In this document: positions 25,728 to 34,974 of the stretch, one piece after another
Layout: each line of letters begins with the position of its first letter
Position numbering within the stretch: position 1 is the first letter of the stretch
Assembly (NCBI RefSeq): GCF_024170005.1
Contig: NZ_JALJXJ010000003.1
Coordinates: 124,001-188,000, forward strand
Source: Azospirillum lipoferum
GTDB lineage: Bacteria > Pseudomonadota > Alphaproteobacteria > Azospirillales > Azospirillaceae
Reading direction: 5' to 3'
Length of the DNA: 64,000 bases
Program-made: the position numbers and the translations under genes
Notes under the pieces: model-generated
Seen by the model: the letters and a program-made list of their open reading frames with translations, nothing else
Told to the model about the DNA's origin: nothing
Database searches by the model: none

Positions 25728-27059
25728 TTACCGCTCGAACAGCCCGACCAGTTCCACATGGGCCGACCACAGGAACTGGTCGACCGGCCAGACCTTCACC
25801 AGACGATAGCCGCCATCGACCAGAACCCGCGCGTCGCGGGCGAAGCTGGCAGGATTGCAGGACACGCCAACCACCCGCGGCACTTTGCTGCCGGCAAGCG
25901 CCGCCGCCTGGGCCGCGGCACCGGCGCGCGGCGGGTCGAACACCACCGCATCGTAACGATTGAGTTCCTTGGCGCTCAGCGGGTTCTCGAACAGGTCGCG
26001 CCGCTCCACCGTCAGCCGCAGCCCCTGCACCGAGCGGCCGAGCGCCGCCACTGCCGCTTCGTCGCCCTCCACCGCATGGACCGCCGCTTGTTGCGCAAGC
26101 GGAATGGAAAAGGTGCCGATGCCGGCGAACAGGTCGGCGATGCGGGCGGCCTGCCCGACTCCTTCCCGCACCGCCGCGACCAGGGCCGCCTCGCCCTCAG
26201 CACTCGCCTGGAGGAAGGCGCCGGGCGGCGGCTGGATCGGAACGCCTGCGAAACGGATGAAGGCGGGGCGGCGGTTCGCCACCGGCTCCGGCGCCGCGCG
26301 GTCGGCCGGCTGCCAATTGATGCGGGCGATGCGCTCCGGCTCGAACCCGACCAGCACCTCGCGCGCTGCACGGTCCAGGCTGCGCGGCCCGACCAGCAGC
26401 AGGTCCACTCCGCCCTCCAGATCGGTCAGCACCACGTCGGCATCGCCGCCATCCGGCAGCAGACCGGTCAGCAAGGTCCGCACAGGCTCCACCAGCGCGA
26501 ACAGCCGGGGCGTCAGGATCGGACACTCCTCCAGATCGACCAGCCGGTGGCTCTGCCGCTCATTGAAGCCGAACCAGACCCGTTTGCCGCGCTTCAGCGC
26601 CGCGAAGCGGGCGCGGCGGCGGGCACCGGCCGGCGTCCGCGCCAGCGGCTCCATCGGAACCTCGCCCAGCCCGACCCGCTCCAGCGCCCCGCGTACCACC
26701 CCGGCATTCCAGGCGGCGTACGTCGCATCGTCCAACTGCTGAAGCGTACAGCCGCCGCAACGGCCGAAATGCCGGCAAGGCGGCGTCTGACGTCCGGGTC
26801 CGGGCTCCAGCACCTCAAGCAGCTCCGCCCGTACGCCCTCGCCTTTCCCGTCGCTATCGGCGACACGTACACGCACGCGGTCGCCCGCCACTGTGTAGGG
26901 CACGAACAGGCGCAACCCCTCGGCAAAGGCAATCCCGTCGCCGCGCGCACCGACATCGGTGATGGAAACCTCCACCTCCCGCGTTTCGGCGGGAGGCTGG
27001 GAAGTCTTGCGGGCGGGCTGGCGTCCCTTGGCGAAGGGGCGCTTGGCGGGGCGGGTCAT
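25728..27059 (-). CDS. RlmD/RumA-type 23S rRNA (uracil-5)-methyltransferase
   Basis: This 443-residue enzyme has a basic N-terminal tail, a TRAM RNA-binding domain (about 27-87), four [4Fe-4S] cysteines (C95, C101, C104, C179), and a Rossmann SAM domain. The SAM domain has IADLFAGIGTFSIPLA, FDPPRAGA, and the catalytic cysteine in VVGVSCNPASFARD. Family members methylate C5 of U1939 or U747 in 23S rRNA. The fit to RumA (RlmD) is good, but which uridine is modified cannot be decided. It converges on recR. Confidence 0.88.
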   Translation of the reverse strand: MTRPAKRPFAKGRQPARKTSQPPAETREVEVSITDVGARGDGIAFAEGLRLFVPYTVAGDRVRVRVADSDGKGEGVRAELLEVLEPGPGRQTPPCRHFGRCGGCTLQQLDDATYAAWNAGVVRGALERVGLGEVPMEPLARTPAGARRRARFAALKRGKRVWFGFNERQSHRLVDLEECPILTPRLFALVEPVRTLLTGLLPDGGDADVVLTDLEGGVDLLLVGPRSLDRAAREVLVGFEPERIARINWQPADRAAPEPVANRRPAFIRFAGVPIQPPPGAFLQASAEGEAALVAAVREGVGQAARIADLFAGIGTFSIPLAQQAAVHAVEGDEAAVAALGRSVQGLRLTVERRDLFENPLSAKELNRYDAVVFDPPRAGAAAQAAALAGSKVPRVVGVSCNPASFARDARVLVDGGYRLVKVWPVDQFLWSAHVELVGLFER

Positions 27060-27102
27060 GGTGGGTGTCCGTGGGGAGATGCGGGTCTACAGCGCCCCCC
27101 CT

Positions 27103-27525
27103 TTACGCCTCCAGCAGCTTGGCGCGCAACGGTTCCGGGATCGGCGTCGGACGATGGGCGGCCTTGTCGACGATCACCGCCACCGCTTCCTGGGTGGCGA
27201 TGCAGCGGTCGCCCAGGAAAATGGCGCAGCCCAGCGTGATCGAACTGGTGCCGACCCGCAGTGTCCGCGCGCCGATCCGCACGGTATTCGGATAGAGCAG
27301 TTCCGCCTTGTATTCGATCAGACTGCGGGCCAGCACGACGGTCCAGGGATCCTCGTCGCGGAAGCCGCCGGCGCCGTGCAGCAGGGCGATGCGGGCCTGT
27401 TCGAAGAAGACGCCGATGGCGTTGTTGTTGACGTGCCCGACGGCGTCGAGGTCGTTGAAGCGCACGCGCTCCTCCCACCAGAAGCGGTAGAGGTCGGGGC
27501 TGGTCAGGTCGGGCGTGCCGGTCAT
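27103..27525 (-). CDS. Hot-dog fold acyl-CoA thioesterase (4HBT family)
   Basis: This 140-residue single hot-dog domain has RFNDLDAVGHVNNNAIGVFFEQARIALL, in which Asp27 is the presumed catalytic residue and GHVNN the family signature. It hydrolyses acyl- or aryl-CoA thioesters; the substrate is unknown. ATG at 27525 follows AAGGAAG by 5 nt. It could be co-transcribed with the rRNA methyltransferase gene 43 nt downstream. Confidence 0.85.
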   Translation of the reverse strand: MTGTPDLTSPDLYRFWWEERVRFNDLDAVGHVNNNAIGVFFEQARIALLHGAGGFRDEDPWTVVLARSLIEYKAELLYPNTVRIGARTLRVGTSSITLGCAIFLGDRCIATQEAVAVIVDKAAHRPTPIPEPLRAKLLEA

Positions 27526-27716
27526 GCCGTCTTCCTTGCCGTATAGGTCAATGCGTCTCCGGACTGTGGCGTATGGTCCGGGGCGGCGCAAGCCCGGCTT
27601 CCCGCTTTACGGCCCCAATTTGCGCCATATTTCCAATGGGCCCCGCGAATTCCCGCGCCAATCGCCGATTGGCCGTGTTATTGGAGTCGGACCAACCCTC
27701 CGCAACGGACCGGACG

Positions 27717-27962
27717 ATGAGCAAGGACACCACCAACCAGACGGCCGAGGCGCTGTTCGAAAAGGCGCTGTCGATCGCCGAAAAGCACCTGGATGAGGCG
27801 ATCAAGGAAGGTGGCCCGCTCGGCCCCTACATCGCCGTCGCCATGATCGAGGCCGCGGTGAACGCCGCCGTGGACGAGACCAGCCACGAAGACGTCATCG
27901 ACATGCTGCGCGACCTCGCCGCCCAGATCGAGGCGGACGCCGACGAAGCGGAAGAGGACTAA
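27717..27962 (+). CDS. Small acidic hypothetical protein
   Basis: This 81-residue acidic, helical protein begins MSKDTTNQTAEALFEKALSIAEKHLDEAIKEGG and ends in ADADEAEED. The sequence is coherent, with hydrophobic heptad spacing, but no family is recognised. It is the only plus-strand gene in this stretch and converges on the permease genes, with its stop 2 nt from theirs. Confidence 0.6.
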   Translation: MSKDTTNQTAEALFEKALSIAEKHLDEAIKEGGPLGPYIAVAMIEAAVNAAVDETSHEDVIDMLRDLAAQIEADADEAEED

Positions 27963-27964
27963 GG

Positions 27965-28792
27965 TCAGGTCGCTTCCAAGGCCACTGCGGACCCTGCCTG
28001 CCGGCGCGCCTCGCGCCGGCGCAGGATCTCGTAGACGACGGCGCCCAGGATGGTCAGCGCGATCAGCACTAGCGACAGCGCGTTGACCGCCGGGGTCAGG
28101 CCGGTGCGTACCTTGGTCGCGATATAGACGGTCAGGGTGGTGTCCAGCCCGCGCACGAACAGCGTGGTGTTGTAGTTCTCGAAGCTCTGCAGGAACGCCA
28201 GCAGGGCCGCCGACAGGATCGCCGGCATCAGGTACGGCAGCGTGATGCGCCGGAACACCTGCCCATGGGTGGCGCCGAGGTCGAGCGCCGCCTCCTCCAG
28301 AACCGGATCGAACCGCTCCAGCCTTGCCGAGAACAGCAGCATGGCATAGGCGGCGATGAAGCTGGACTGCGCCACCACGGTCAGGAACAGCCCGCCGCTG
28401 ACCCCGAACCACTCCCGCCAGAACACCAGGGTGGAGATGCCGACGATCACCCCCGGCGTCAGCAGCGGCGACACCATCAGCGCGTAGAGGAAGGTCCTGG
28501 CCCGGTTGTGCAACCGGTCGAGCAGCAGGGCCGCCGCCAGCCCCAGCGGCACCGCCAGCGCGATCACCCCCGCCCCCACCAGCAGGCTGGTGCCCAGCGC
28601 CGCCCACATGCGCTGATCTTCCCACAGCGCCTGGAACCAGCCGAGCGTGAAGCCCATCCAGGGCGTCACGGTGGGAAAGCGGCTGCTGTTGAAGGTCGCC
28701 GCCGCCATGATGCCCAGCGGTAGGAACAGATAGCCGAAGAACAGAACCAGATAGGAACCGGTCAGCAGGCGGCGGAGGCGGGCGGCGGTCAT
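27965..28792 (-). CDS. ABC transporter permease, PotC-like (polyamine/opine type)
   Basis: This 275-residue inner-membrane protein has six predicted helices and the binding-protein-dependent transport EAA loop (EEAALDLGATHGQVFRRITLPYLMPAI). It resembles the PotC subunit of spermidine/putrescine importers. It is encoded 25 nt after the PotB-like gene. The ATPase (PotA) and binding protein (PotD) expected with it are not adjacent. Confidence 0.88.
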   Translation of the reverse strand: MTAARLRRLLTGSYLVLFFGYLFLPLGIMAAATFNSSRFPTVTPWMGFTLGWFQALWEDQRMWAALGTSLLVGAGVIALAVPLGLAAALLLDRLHNRARTFLYALMVSPLLTPGVIVGISTLVFWREWFGVSGGLFLTVVAQSSFIAAYAMLLFSARLERFDPVLEEAALDLGATHGQVFRRITLPYLMPAILSAALLAFLQSFENYNTTLFVRGLDTTLTVYIATKVRTGLTPAVNALSLVLIALTILGAVVYEILRRREARRQAGSAVALEAT

Positions 28793-28817
28793 GGCTTGGG
28801 GCTCATTTTGCGATGGC

Positions 28818-29702
28818 TCACTTCGCTATATCCGCCAGCCCGACACGGAACAGCCGCATCGCGCCGAGGATGAAGCCGATGCACAGCACCAGCAGGATGA
28901 AGGCGTAGGCGGCTCCCTGGTTCCAGTTCCCGCCTTCGAAGAACCAGTTGTAGATGATCTCGGTGAACCAGCGGCTGTTCGGCCCGCCCAGCAGGGCCGG
29001 CACGGCATAGCTGCCGGCCGCCAGCATGAAGGTCATGATGCAGCCGACGGCGATGCCCGGCTTGGCATGGGGCAGCACGATGCGGCGATGGATGCGCAGC
29101 CAGCCGGCGCCCAAATCCCGTGCCGCCTCGATCTGGTTGCGGTCCAGCGACTCGATGGCGTTGTAGAGCGGGAAGACCATGAACAGGATGTAGACATAGA
29201 CCATCCCGACGATCACCCCGCCGTCGCCCCCCAGGAAGCGCTGCGGCTCGTCGATGATGCCCAGCCACAGCAGCAATGCGTTCAGCGGCCCGTTGAAGGC
29301 CAGGATGATGTACCAGGAGAAGGTGCGCAGCAGCTCGTTGATCCAGAAGGGAACGATCAGCATCAGGATCAGCAGCGGCAGCCGCCGCTTCGGCGCCACC
29401 TGCGCCAGATAGAAGGCGACCGGATAGCAGACGGCCAGCGTGGTCGCGGTGACAAGCGCGCTGGCCCAGATCGTCTTCAGGAAGATCGCCAGATGGATCT
29501 GGTTGGTCCACAGCGTCAGGTAATTCCTGACCGTGAACACATCCTCCGGCCCGCCGATCTTGGACGGCGGCAGCGACGGCCGGAAGGAGAAGCCGATCAT
29601 CATCAGCTGCGGCAGCACCACCAGCAACGCCAGCCAGACTGCCACGGCCAGCAGGATCACCCCGGTCAGAACCGGGCCGTACCGGCGAAGAACCTCCGTC
29701 AT
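28818..29702 (-). CDS. ABC transporter permease, PotB-like (polyamine/opine type)
   Basis: This 294-residue permease has a long first periplasmic loop (FSFRPSLPPSKIGGPEDVFTVRNYLTL), PFWINELLRTFSWYIIL, and the EAA loop (EAARDLGAGWLRIHRRIVLPHAKPGI). These are PotB-type features. It pairs with the PotC-like gene as the membrane channel of one importer. Substrate class (polyamine, opine or a related compound) is from family resemblance only. Confidence 0.88.
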   Translation of the reverse strand: MTEVLRRYGPVLTGVILLAVAVWLALLVVLPQLMMIGFSFRPSLPPSKIGGPEDVFTVRNYLTLWTNQIHLAIFLKTIWASALVTATTLAVCYPVAFYLAQVAPKRRLPLLILMLIVPFWINELLRTFSWYIILAFNGPLNALLLWLGIIDEPQRFLGGDGGVIVGMVYVYILFMVFPLYNAIESLDRNQIEAARDLGAGWLRIHRRIVLPHAKPGIAVGCIMTFMLAAGSYAVPALLGGPNSRWFTEIIYNWFFEGGNWNQGAAYAFILLVLCIGFILGAMRLFRVGLADIAK

Positions 29703-29803
29703 TCGGGCGCTGCTCCAGCCTGTGGGACCGATTCGACGCCTAACATGGAGATTCCCGCCGGCGCAAGCGCGGCTATATGACGATGACGTTCAGCAGAGGT
29801 CCC

Positions 29804-30580
29804 TCAGCCCAGATTGTGCTTGGCGACCACCGCGGCGAAGTCGTCGCCGAAATGTTCGCCGACTCGGATGACGGAGACGCCGTGCGGGATCTCCTTCAGC
29901 GACGGGTGGTCGAGGTTCAGAGAGGTCAGCAGCGCCATCGGCACATGCTGGGTCACGCTCATCGCGCGCAGGCCGCGGATCAGGTCCAGGCCGGACAGGC
30001 CATCCATCACCATCGAGGCGATGACCATGTCCGGCGGCACGCGCACGGCAAGGCTGATCGACTCGATGGGATCGGTCACCGTCATGGTGCGGAAACCGCA
30101 GGCGGCCAGTTCCGTCCCCAGCTTCTTGGCGACGACCTTGGACGGGGTGACCAGCATGATCTCGACGTTGCGGACGTCGACGTCGGTGACCTGGAACTCG
30201 TAGCGCACCGGCAGGGCGCGGATGATCCGGTTGGTCTCCGCCAGCAGCGGCTGTTCGGCGCGGTCGACCAGTTCGGCGATGCGGTCGATGAAGATCTGGG
30301 CATCGACCAGCTGCTTCTCGTCCAGCCGCTTCAGGCCGCTGAGGTAATCCTCCAGGCGGTGGGCGACGAGGCTGACGGTGGGATAGCCGAAGCTGGTGCC
30401 CATGCCCTTGAAATTGTGGGCTTCCAGCCGCAGGACGCCGATGGTCTCGGCATCGCTGCGCTGGCCCTTCACACGGTCCGCCAGCGTCGCGTTCATCAGC
30501 TCCAGCCGATCGCGCGCGTCGTCCACGAACTCCATGCGCAAGCGGTCTTCGAGGTCGTCGGTCGACAGGTACGAGGCCAT
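29804..30580 (-). CDS. Hpt domain protein with C-terminal pseudo-receiver
   Basis: The 258 residues carry an N-terminal histidine phosphotransfer domain (about 10-115) with His55 in RLEAHNFKGMGTSFG. The C-terminal half (about 133-255) has the receiver rhythm (VEIMLVTPSKVVAKKLGTELAACGF, then PDMVIASMVMDGLSGLDLIRGLR and VPMALLTSLN). It lacks the acidic pair, and the phospho-acceptor Asp is replaced by Ser (VIAS in place of VLLD). The Hpt part may relay phosphate, while the receiver-like part probably only binds a partner. No kinase is adjacent. Confidence 0.8.
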   Translation of the reverse strand: MASYLSTDDLEDRLRMEFVDDARDRLELMNATLADRVKGQRSDAETIGVLRLEAHNFKGMGTSFGYPTVSLVAHRLEDYLSGLKRLDEKQLVDAQIFIDRIAELVDRAEQPLLAETNRIIRALPVRYEFQVTDVDVRNVEIMLVTPSKVVAKKLGTELAACGFRTMTVTDPIESISLAVRVPPDMVIASMVMDGLSGLDLIRGLRAMSVTQHVPMALLTSLNLDHPSLKEIPHGVSVIRVGEHFGDDFAAVVAKHNLG

Positions 30581-30684
30581 GGAGCTGATTCCGGCTGAGG
30601 AAAGGGGTACCTCGAAGGTACACCAAAACCGGACGCCGAAATAGACGCGGCGCGCCCCTATTCGAAAGGACGCGCCGGGCGCAA

Positions 30685-30701
30685 TAAAACCACTGGTTTT
30701 A
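30685..30701 (-). repeat. 17-bp palindrome between the PadR-like and Hpt genes
   Basis: TAAAACCA-C-TGGTTTTA is a perfect palindrome 8 nt past the PadR-like stop codon and about 105 nt before the Hpt start codon. It may end the upstream gene, since the minus strand reads TGGTTTTATTG, or it may be an operator. Confidence 0.5.
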
Positions 30702-30709
30702 GAGGGGAA

Positions 30710-31255
30710 TCACAGGCCGGCAAGCAGCCCCTGGAACCAGGCCAGACGCTCTTCCGCCTGGGCGATGTCCTGGTCCAGCCAGGAGGCGAAATGGCCCTCG
30801 CTCCCGACATCGGCGCGCTTCAGGTCGCCCAGCCGCGCCAGTTCGGTCTCGCAGAGCGCCACGAGGTTGTCGATCTGGTCGCGCTGCGACTCGACATCCA
30901 GCAAATGCAGGAAGCGCAACTTCAGCGCGATGACCAGCTTGTTCAGCCCGTCGGCCGACGGCGCGCGCACATTGGCGCGCATCAGCATGTCGAACTCCGC
31001 CCGGCCGGCCTCGGTCGGGCCGAGCAGGGCATTGTCCTCCATGCCGCTGCCGTCCAGCGCCTCGATCAGCCCCTCATAGCGCAGCATCTCCAGCGAGGTG
31101 CCCATCAGGTCCAGCGACGGCCCCATGATGCGGTCGAGGAAATGGCGGACGGCACCGGCCAGATCGGCATAGCGCAGCGGACCGCCCTGGATCAGCGTGC
31201 CCAGGACGACGAGGCGCACGGCCTCCTTCGGCATCAGCGAGTTGTCACGGTACAT
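30710..31255 (-). CDS. PadR-like transcriptional regulator
   Basis: The 181 residues start with a winged-helix region (PKEAVRLVVLGTLIQGGPLRYADLAGAVRHFLDRIMGPSLDLMGTSLEMLRYEGLIEAL, with LLGPTEAGRAEF as the wing). A helical C-terminal dimerisation domain follows (FLHLLDVESQRDQIDNLVALCETELARL). This is the PadR layout. ATG at 31255 has AGGGGG 6 nt upstream. The effector and targets are unknown. It lies downstream of hemA in the same direction. Confidence 0.75.
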   Translation of the reverse strand: MYRDNSLMPKEAVRLVVLGTLIQGGPLRYADLAGAVRHFLDRIMGPSLDLMGTSLEMLRYEGLIEALDGSGMEDNALLGPTEAGRAEFDMLMRANVRAPSADGLNKLVIALKLRFLHLLDVESQRDQIDNLVALCETELARLGDLKRADVGSEGHFASWLDQDIAQAEERLAWFQGLLAGL

Positions 31256-31458
31256 GGCGAACCCCCTGGGCGATGCCCTGGATTGCAGAATGGACAGCAC
31301 GGCCACGGCCGGTCCACAGCGAGGAAACTGCGAACCGATCGCAACACTATCCCTCAAAGTAGGGATGTGCGTCCCGTCTGTCCAGAGGACAAAACGTCCG
31401 TACCGCCGAAGGGGTTTCTTTCGGCCCTTGCGCCCGGGCCTTACGACTGGGGCCGCCC

Positions 31459-32673
31459 TCAGGCGGCGAGCCGCAGGTCCAACCGGCTCCACACGTCCAG
31501 CAAGGCATCGACCAGCATGCCCATCTGCGCGTCGGTGTGCAGCGGGGTCGGGGTGAAGCGCAGCCGCTCCGTCCCGCGCGGAACGGTGGGGTAGTTGATC
31601 GGCTGGACGTAGATGTTGTGCCGGTCCAGCAACTCGTCCGAGGCCCGCTTGCAGCGGTGGGCGTCGCCGACCATCAGCGGCACGATGTGGCTGACCGACG
31701 GCATCACCGGCAGGCCGGCGTCGGCGAACATGCGCTTCAGCGTGGCGGCGCGTTCCTGGTGCAGCGTCCGCTCGGTCTGGCTGTGCTTCAGGTGGCGGAT
31801 GGAGGCCAGCGCCCCCGCCGCCAGAACCGGCGACAGCGAGGTGGAGAAGATGAAGCCGGCGGCGAAGCTGCGGACGCAGTCGATCAGCGCGGAGGAGCCG
31901 GTGATGTAACCGCCCTGCACGCCGAAGGCCTTGCCCAGCGTGCCTTCGACGATGGTCAGCCGGTCCATGGCGCCGTCGCGTTCGGCCACGCCGGCGCCAC
32001 GGGCACCATACATGCCGACGGCATGGACCTCGTCCAGATAGGTCATGGCGCCGTGCTTGTCGGCGACGTCGCACAGGTCATGGATGGGGGCGATGTCGCC
32101 GTCCATCGAATAGACGCTCTCGAACGCCACCACCTTGGGACGGCCGGGGGCGATGCCCGACAGCAGCTCGTCCAGATGCCTGGGATCGTTGTGGCGGAAG
32201 ATGTGCTTCTCGGCACCGGAATTGCGGATGCCGGTGATCATCGAGTTGTGGTTCAGCGCGTCCGACAGGATCACGCAGTTGGGCAGGATCTTGCCCAGCG
32301 TGGTCAGCGTCGCATCGTTCGACACATAGCCCGAGGTGAAGAGCAGGGCCGCTTCCTTGTGGTGCAGATCGGCCAGTTCGCGTTCCAGCAGCACATGGTA
32401 GATGTTGGTGCCGGAGATGTTGCGGGTGCCGCCGGCGCCGGCGCCGACCTGGTCCAGCGCATCATGCATCGCCTTCAGCACGTTCGGGTGCTGGCCCATG
32501 CCGAGATAGTCGTTGGAGCACCAGACCGTGACCGGACGTTCGCGCCCGGTGGAATCGCGGAAGGTCGCCGTCGGGAAATTGCCCGCATGGCGCTCCAGAT
32601 TGGCGAAGACGCGGTAGCGGCCGTCCTGCTTCAGGGTCGCAATCTGGTTGCGGAAGAAAGTCTCGTAATCCAT
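31459..32673 (-). CDS. hemA: 5-aminolevulinate synthase
   Basis: This PLP enzyme condenses glycine with succinyl-CoA to begin haem, cobalamin and bacteriochlorophyll synthesis by the C4 (Shemin) route found in alphaproteobacteria. The 404 residues begin [23 protein letters not shown] and include [35 protein letters not shown], and Lys248 in [14 protein letters not shown], the Schiff-base lysine. The ATG at 32673 gives the canonical N-terminus. A perfect FNR/FixK box lies 123 nt upstream, so oxygen-responsive control is likely. Confidence 0.97.
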   Translation of the reverse strand: MDYETFFRNQIATLKQDGRYRVFANLERHAGNFPTATFRDSTGRERPVTVWCSNDYLGMGQHPNVLKAMHDALDQVGAGAGGTRNISGTNIYHVLLERELADLHHKEAALLFTSGYVSNDATLTTLGKILPNCVILSDALNHNSMITGIRNSGAEKHIFRHNDPRHLDELLSGIAPGRPKVVAFESVYSMDGDIAPIHDLCDVADKHGAMTYLDEVHAVGMYGARGAGVAERDGAMDRLTIVEGTLGKAFGVQGGYITGSSALIDCVRSFAAGFIFSTSLSPVLAAGALASIRHLKHSQTERTLHQERAATLKRMFADAGLPVMPSVSHIVPLMVGDAHRCKRASDELLDRHNIYVQPINYPTVPRGTERLRFTPTPLHTDAQMGMLVDALLDVWSRLDLRLAA

Positions 32674-33153
32674 CGCGCGTTTCCGTTCGCGTTCATTCAC
32701 ACGGTCGGCTGCACCGGTTTCAGACTTAGGGGCTAGGCCATTCGTCCGGCGCGTCGAAGAGGATGGCATGATCCTTCCCGGCATGCCACCCGGCATTGAT
32801 CGAAATCAAGCCGCCGTCGCATGAGACCTTCGCACAAGTGGCAGACCGCCCTGTCCTGCGGATGACGCATGCCGGCGTCCCGCCGACAGGCCATCGGCAA
32901 GGCCGTGACTTGAGTTCGTCGGCAACAATATGGGCCGAACTCCCCGGATAACCATGGCCGATGCCCGGGAATACGTGCGCATGTCTGCTCTGAGCCCTTG
33001 GTCCAACCTGCGGCCTGTTCGGCCGGGCGACGGGTTGCGGCAACAGATTCCGCGCGTTTCCGGGGTTGCGATTGGTTTCAATAAATTGGTTGAAGGAGAA
33101 AAAGATTCGTCGCCATCATCCGCTGCGCGCATTCGCGTGGCGGGGAGAGGAAG
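32674..33153. other. 480-nt intergenic region between hemA and the DUF2235 gene
   Basis: It contains the FNR/FixK box (32796-32809) serving hemA on the minus strand, and an AT-richer stretch (33068-33112) just before the DUF2235 gene that ends in its ribosome site. The short open frames here show no protein-like signal. Confidence 0.6.
32796..32809 (-). promoter_or_regulatory. FNR/FixK box upstream of hemA
   Basis: TTGATCGAAATCAA matches the consensus TTGAT-N4-ATCAA exactly. If centred at -41.5 as at class II activated promoters, hemA transcription would start near 32761 and give a leader of about 88 nt. FNR/FixK control of hemA is established in other alphaproteobacteria. Confidence 0.8.
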
Positions 33154-34236
33154 ATGGGCAAGCGGATCGTCCTGTGTTTCGACGGCACCTGGAACACACC
33201 GGGGAGCGGCGACGACCCCCACAAGAACAGGCAGTCGACCAATGTCTGGAAGCTCTACAAGTCGGTCCTGCCCGAGGCCGGCGACGGGACGATACAGTTC
33301 AGCTACTACGATTCCGGCGTCGGCACCGACGAGAAGGGCGGCATCGTCCACGACTGGCTCAACCATATCGTCGGCGGCGCCTTCGGCCTGGGGCTCGACA
33401 AGAAGATCAAGGACGGCTACCGCGCCCTCGCCAAACAGTATGTGGATGGCGATCAGGTCTTCATCCTGGGCTTTTCGCGCGGCGCCTACACCGCCCGCAG
33501 CCTTGTCGGGCTGATCCGCAACGCCGGGCTGCTGCCGGCCGACGGGCTGGACCGGACGGACGCCGCCTATGCGTTGTACCGCAAGCGCGACGACGGCCCC
33601 GACGTGGAGGAGGCGACGCAGTTCCGCGAGGCCAACGGCTCCCGGCTGATCCCGATCCATTTCCTCGGCGTCTGGGACACGGTGGGCGCGCTGGGCGTAC
33701 CGCTCGGCATCTGCGAACATCTGGACGAGGAGCTTTACGGCTTCCACGACACCGAACTCAGCGGTCTGGTCCGCAACGCCTTCCAGGCCCTGGCGATCGA
33801 CGAGCACCGCAAGACCTTCGCCGCCTCCGTCTGGGACCCGAAGAACAAGCCGGCGCAGCGGTTGGAGCAGCGCTGGTTCATCGGCTGCCATTCGAATGTC
33901 GGCGGCGGCTATGACGACGACCGGCTGTCGAACATCGCGCTGAAATGGATGATGGAACGGGCGGCCGACTGCGGACTGGCACTCGATGCGGCATGGATGC
34001 CGCCGGTGACGCCGGAGAACGCGCTCGGCACCATCGTCGATTCCTATGCGCAGTTCCTGGACGGGCTCGGCAAGCTGGCGGAGCCGCGCTATTACCGCCC
34101 GGTCTGCGTCCTGCCCTACAGCGAGGAGAACCTGCACCCCTCGGTGCCGCACCGCGCCACCGGCAATGTGGGCTATGCACCGCCCAATGTCGGCTTCCGC
34201 AAGGCGCTGGTGCAGTTCGACGCCGGATCGTCGTGA
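33154..34236 (+). CDS. DUF2235 (Tle1-like) alpha/beta hydrolase
   Basis: This 360-residue enzyme starts MGKRIVLCFDGTWNTPGSGDDPHKNRQSTNVWKL, the DUF2235 hallmark. The nucleophile elbow is GFSRG (106-110, Ser108), VWDTVGALG carries the acid, and the catalytic His lies in IGCHSNVGGGY. The family includes type VI secretion phospholipase effectors (Tle1), but many free-standing members exist. No vgrG, immunity or other secretion gene adjoins it, and it has no signal peptide, so a cytoplasmic housekeeping esterase is as likely. GAGGAAG immediately precedes the ATG. Confidence 0.85.
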   Translation: MGKRIVLCFDGTWNTPGSGDDPHKNRQSTNVWKLYKSVLPEAGDGTIQFSYYDSGVGTDEKGGIVHDWLNHIVGGAFGLGLDKKIKDGYRALAKQYVDGDQVFILGFSRGAYTARSLVGLIRNAGLLPADGLDRTDAAYALYRKRDDGPDVEEATQFREANGSRLIPIHFLGVWDTVGALGVPLGICEHLDEELYGFHDTELSGLVRNAFQALAIDEHRKTFAASVWDPKNKPAQRLEQRWFIGCHSNVGGGYDDDRLSNIALKWMMERAADCGLALDAAWMPPVTPENALGTIVDSYAQFLDGLGKLAEPRYYRPVCVLPYSEENLHPSVPHRATGNVGYAPPNVGFRKALVQFDAGSS

Positions 34237-34246
34237 AGGCGTAATG

Positions 34247-34289
34247 AAAAACGGGGCGAGGCCATCTTTCGGCACCCGCCCCGTTTTTT
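34247..34289. terminator. Bidirectional terminator between the DUF2235 gene and upp
   Basis: AAAAACGGGGCG (34247-34258) and CGCCCCGTTTTT (34277-34288) form a perfect 12-bp stem including the A and T tracts. It serves both convergent genes. Confidence 0.88.
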
Positions 34290-34323
34290 CAGTTGAGCCC
34301 GGCTATCCTTGCGCGGGCTATCC

Positions 34324-34974
34324 TTACTTGGTGCCGAACATGCGGTCACCGGCATCGCCCAGGCCGGGGACGATGTAGGCGTCCTCGTTCAGGTGGCTGT
34401 CCAGCGCGGCGGTGAAGACCTTCACGTCCGGGTGCGACTCGTGGAAGCGGCGCACGCCCTCGGGGGCGGCGACCAGCGCCATGAAACGGATGCTGTGGTC
34501 GTCGACGCCATGGCGGTTCAGCACGTCGCAGGCATGGGCGGCGGAGTTGCCGGTCGCCAGCATCGGGTCGACGACGATGAACAGCCGCCCTTCGGCCGGC
34601 GGCAGCTTCACCAGATATTCGTGCGGCTGCTTGGTGTCATGGTCGCGGTAGAGGCCGATATGCCCCTCGCGCGCCGACGGCACCAGCTCCAGCAGCCCGG
34701 CCGACATGCCGAGCCCGGCGCGCAGCACCGGCACCACCGCCAGCTTCTTGCCCAGGATCACCGGGGCGTCCATCGGCTGCAGCGGCGTCTCGATCCGCTC
34801 GGTGGTCAGCGGGATGTCGCGCGTCAGCTCGTAGCCCATCAGCAGCGAGATCTCGCGCAGCAGGGTGCGGAACCCGCCGGTCGACCGCTCCTTGTTCCGC
34901 ATATGGGTCAGCTTGTGCTGGATCAGCGGATGGTCGAGGACGAACAGGTTGGGAAATTCAGGCAGGGTGCGCAT
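34324..34974 (-). CDS. upp: Uracil phosphoribosyltransferase
   Basis: This salvage enzyme makes UMP from uracil and PRPP. The 216 residues have [18 protein letters not shown] at the N-terminus, [21 protein letters not shown], and the PRPP-binding loop [19 protein letters not shown]. The [11 protein letters not shown] end contributes to uracil recognition. The length is normal. It is a single gene without uraA alongside. Confidence 0.96.
   Translation of the reverse strand: MRTLPEFPNLFVLDHPLIQHKLTHMRNKERSTGGFRTLLREISLLMGYELTRDIPLTTERIETPLQPMDAPVILGKKLAVVPVLRAGLGMSAGLLELVPSAREGHIGLYRDHDTKQPHEYLVKLPPAEGRLFIVVDPMLATGNSAAHACDVLNRHGVDDHSIRFMALVAAPEGVRRFHESHPDVKVFTAALDSHLNEDAYIVPGLGDAGDRMFGTK

Noticed and set aside
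33154..34236. Type VI secretion effector module around the DUF2235 gene
   Set aside because: No vgrG, PAAR, Hcp or immunity gene is present on either side, so the protein is listed as a free-standing hydrolase.
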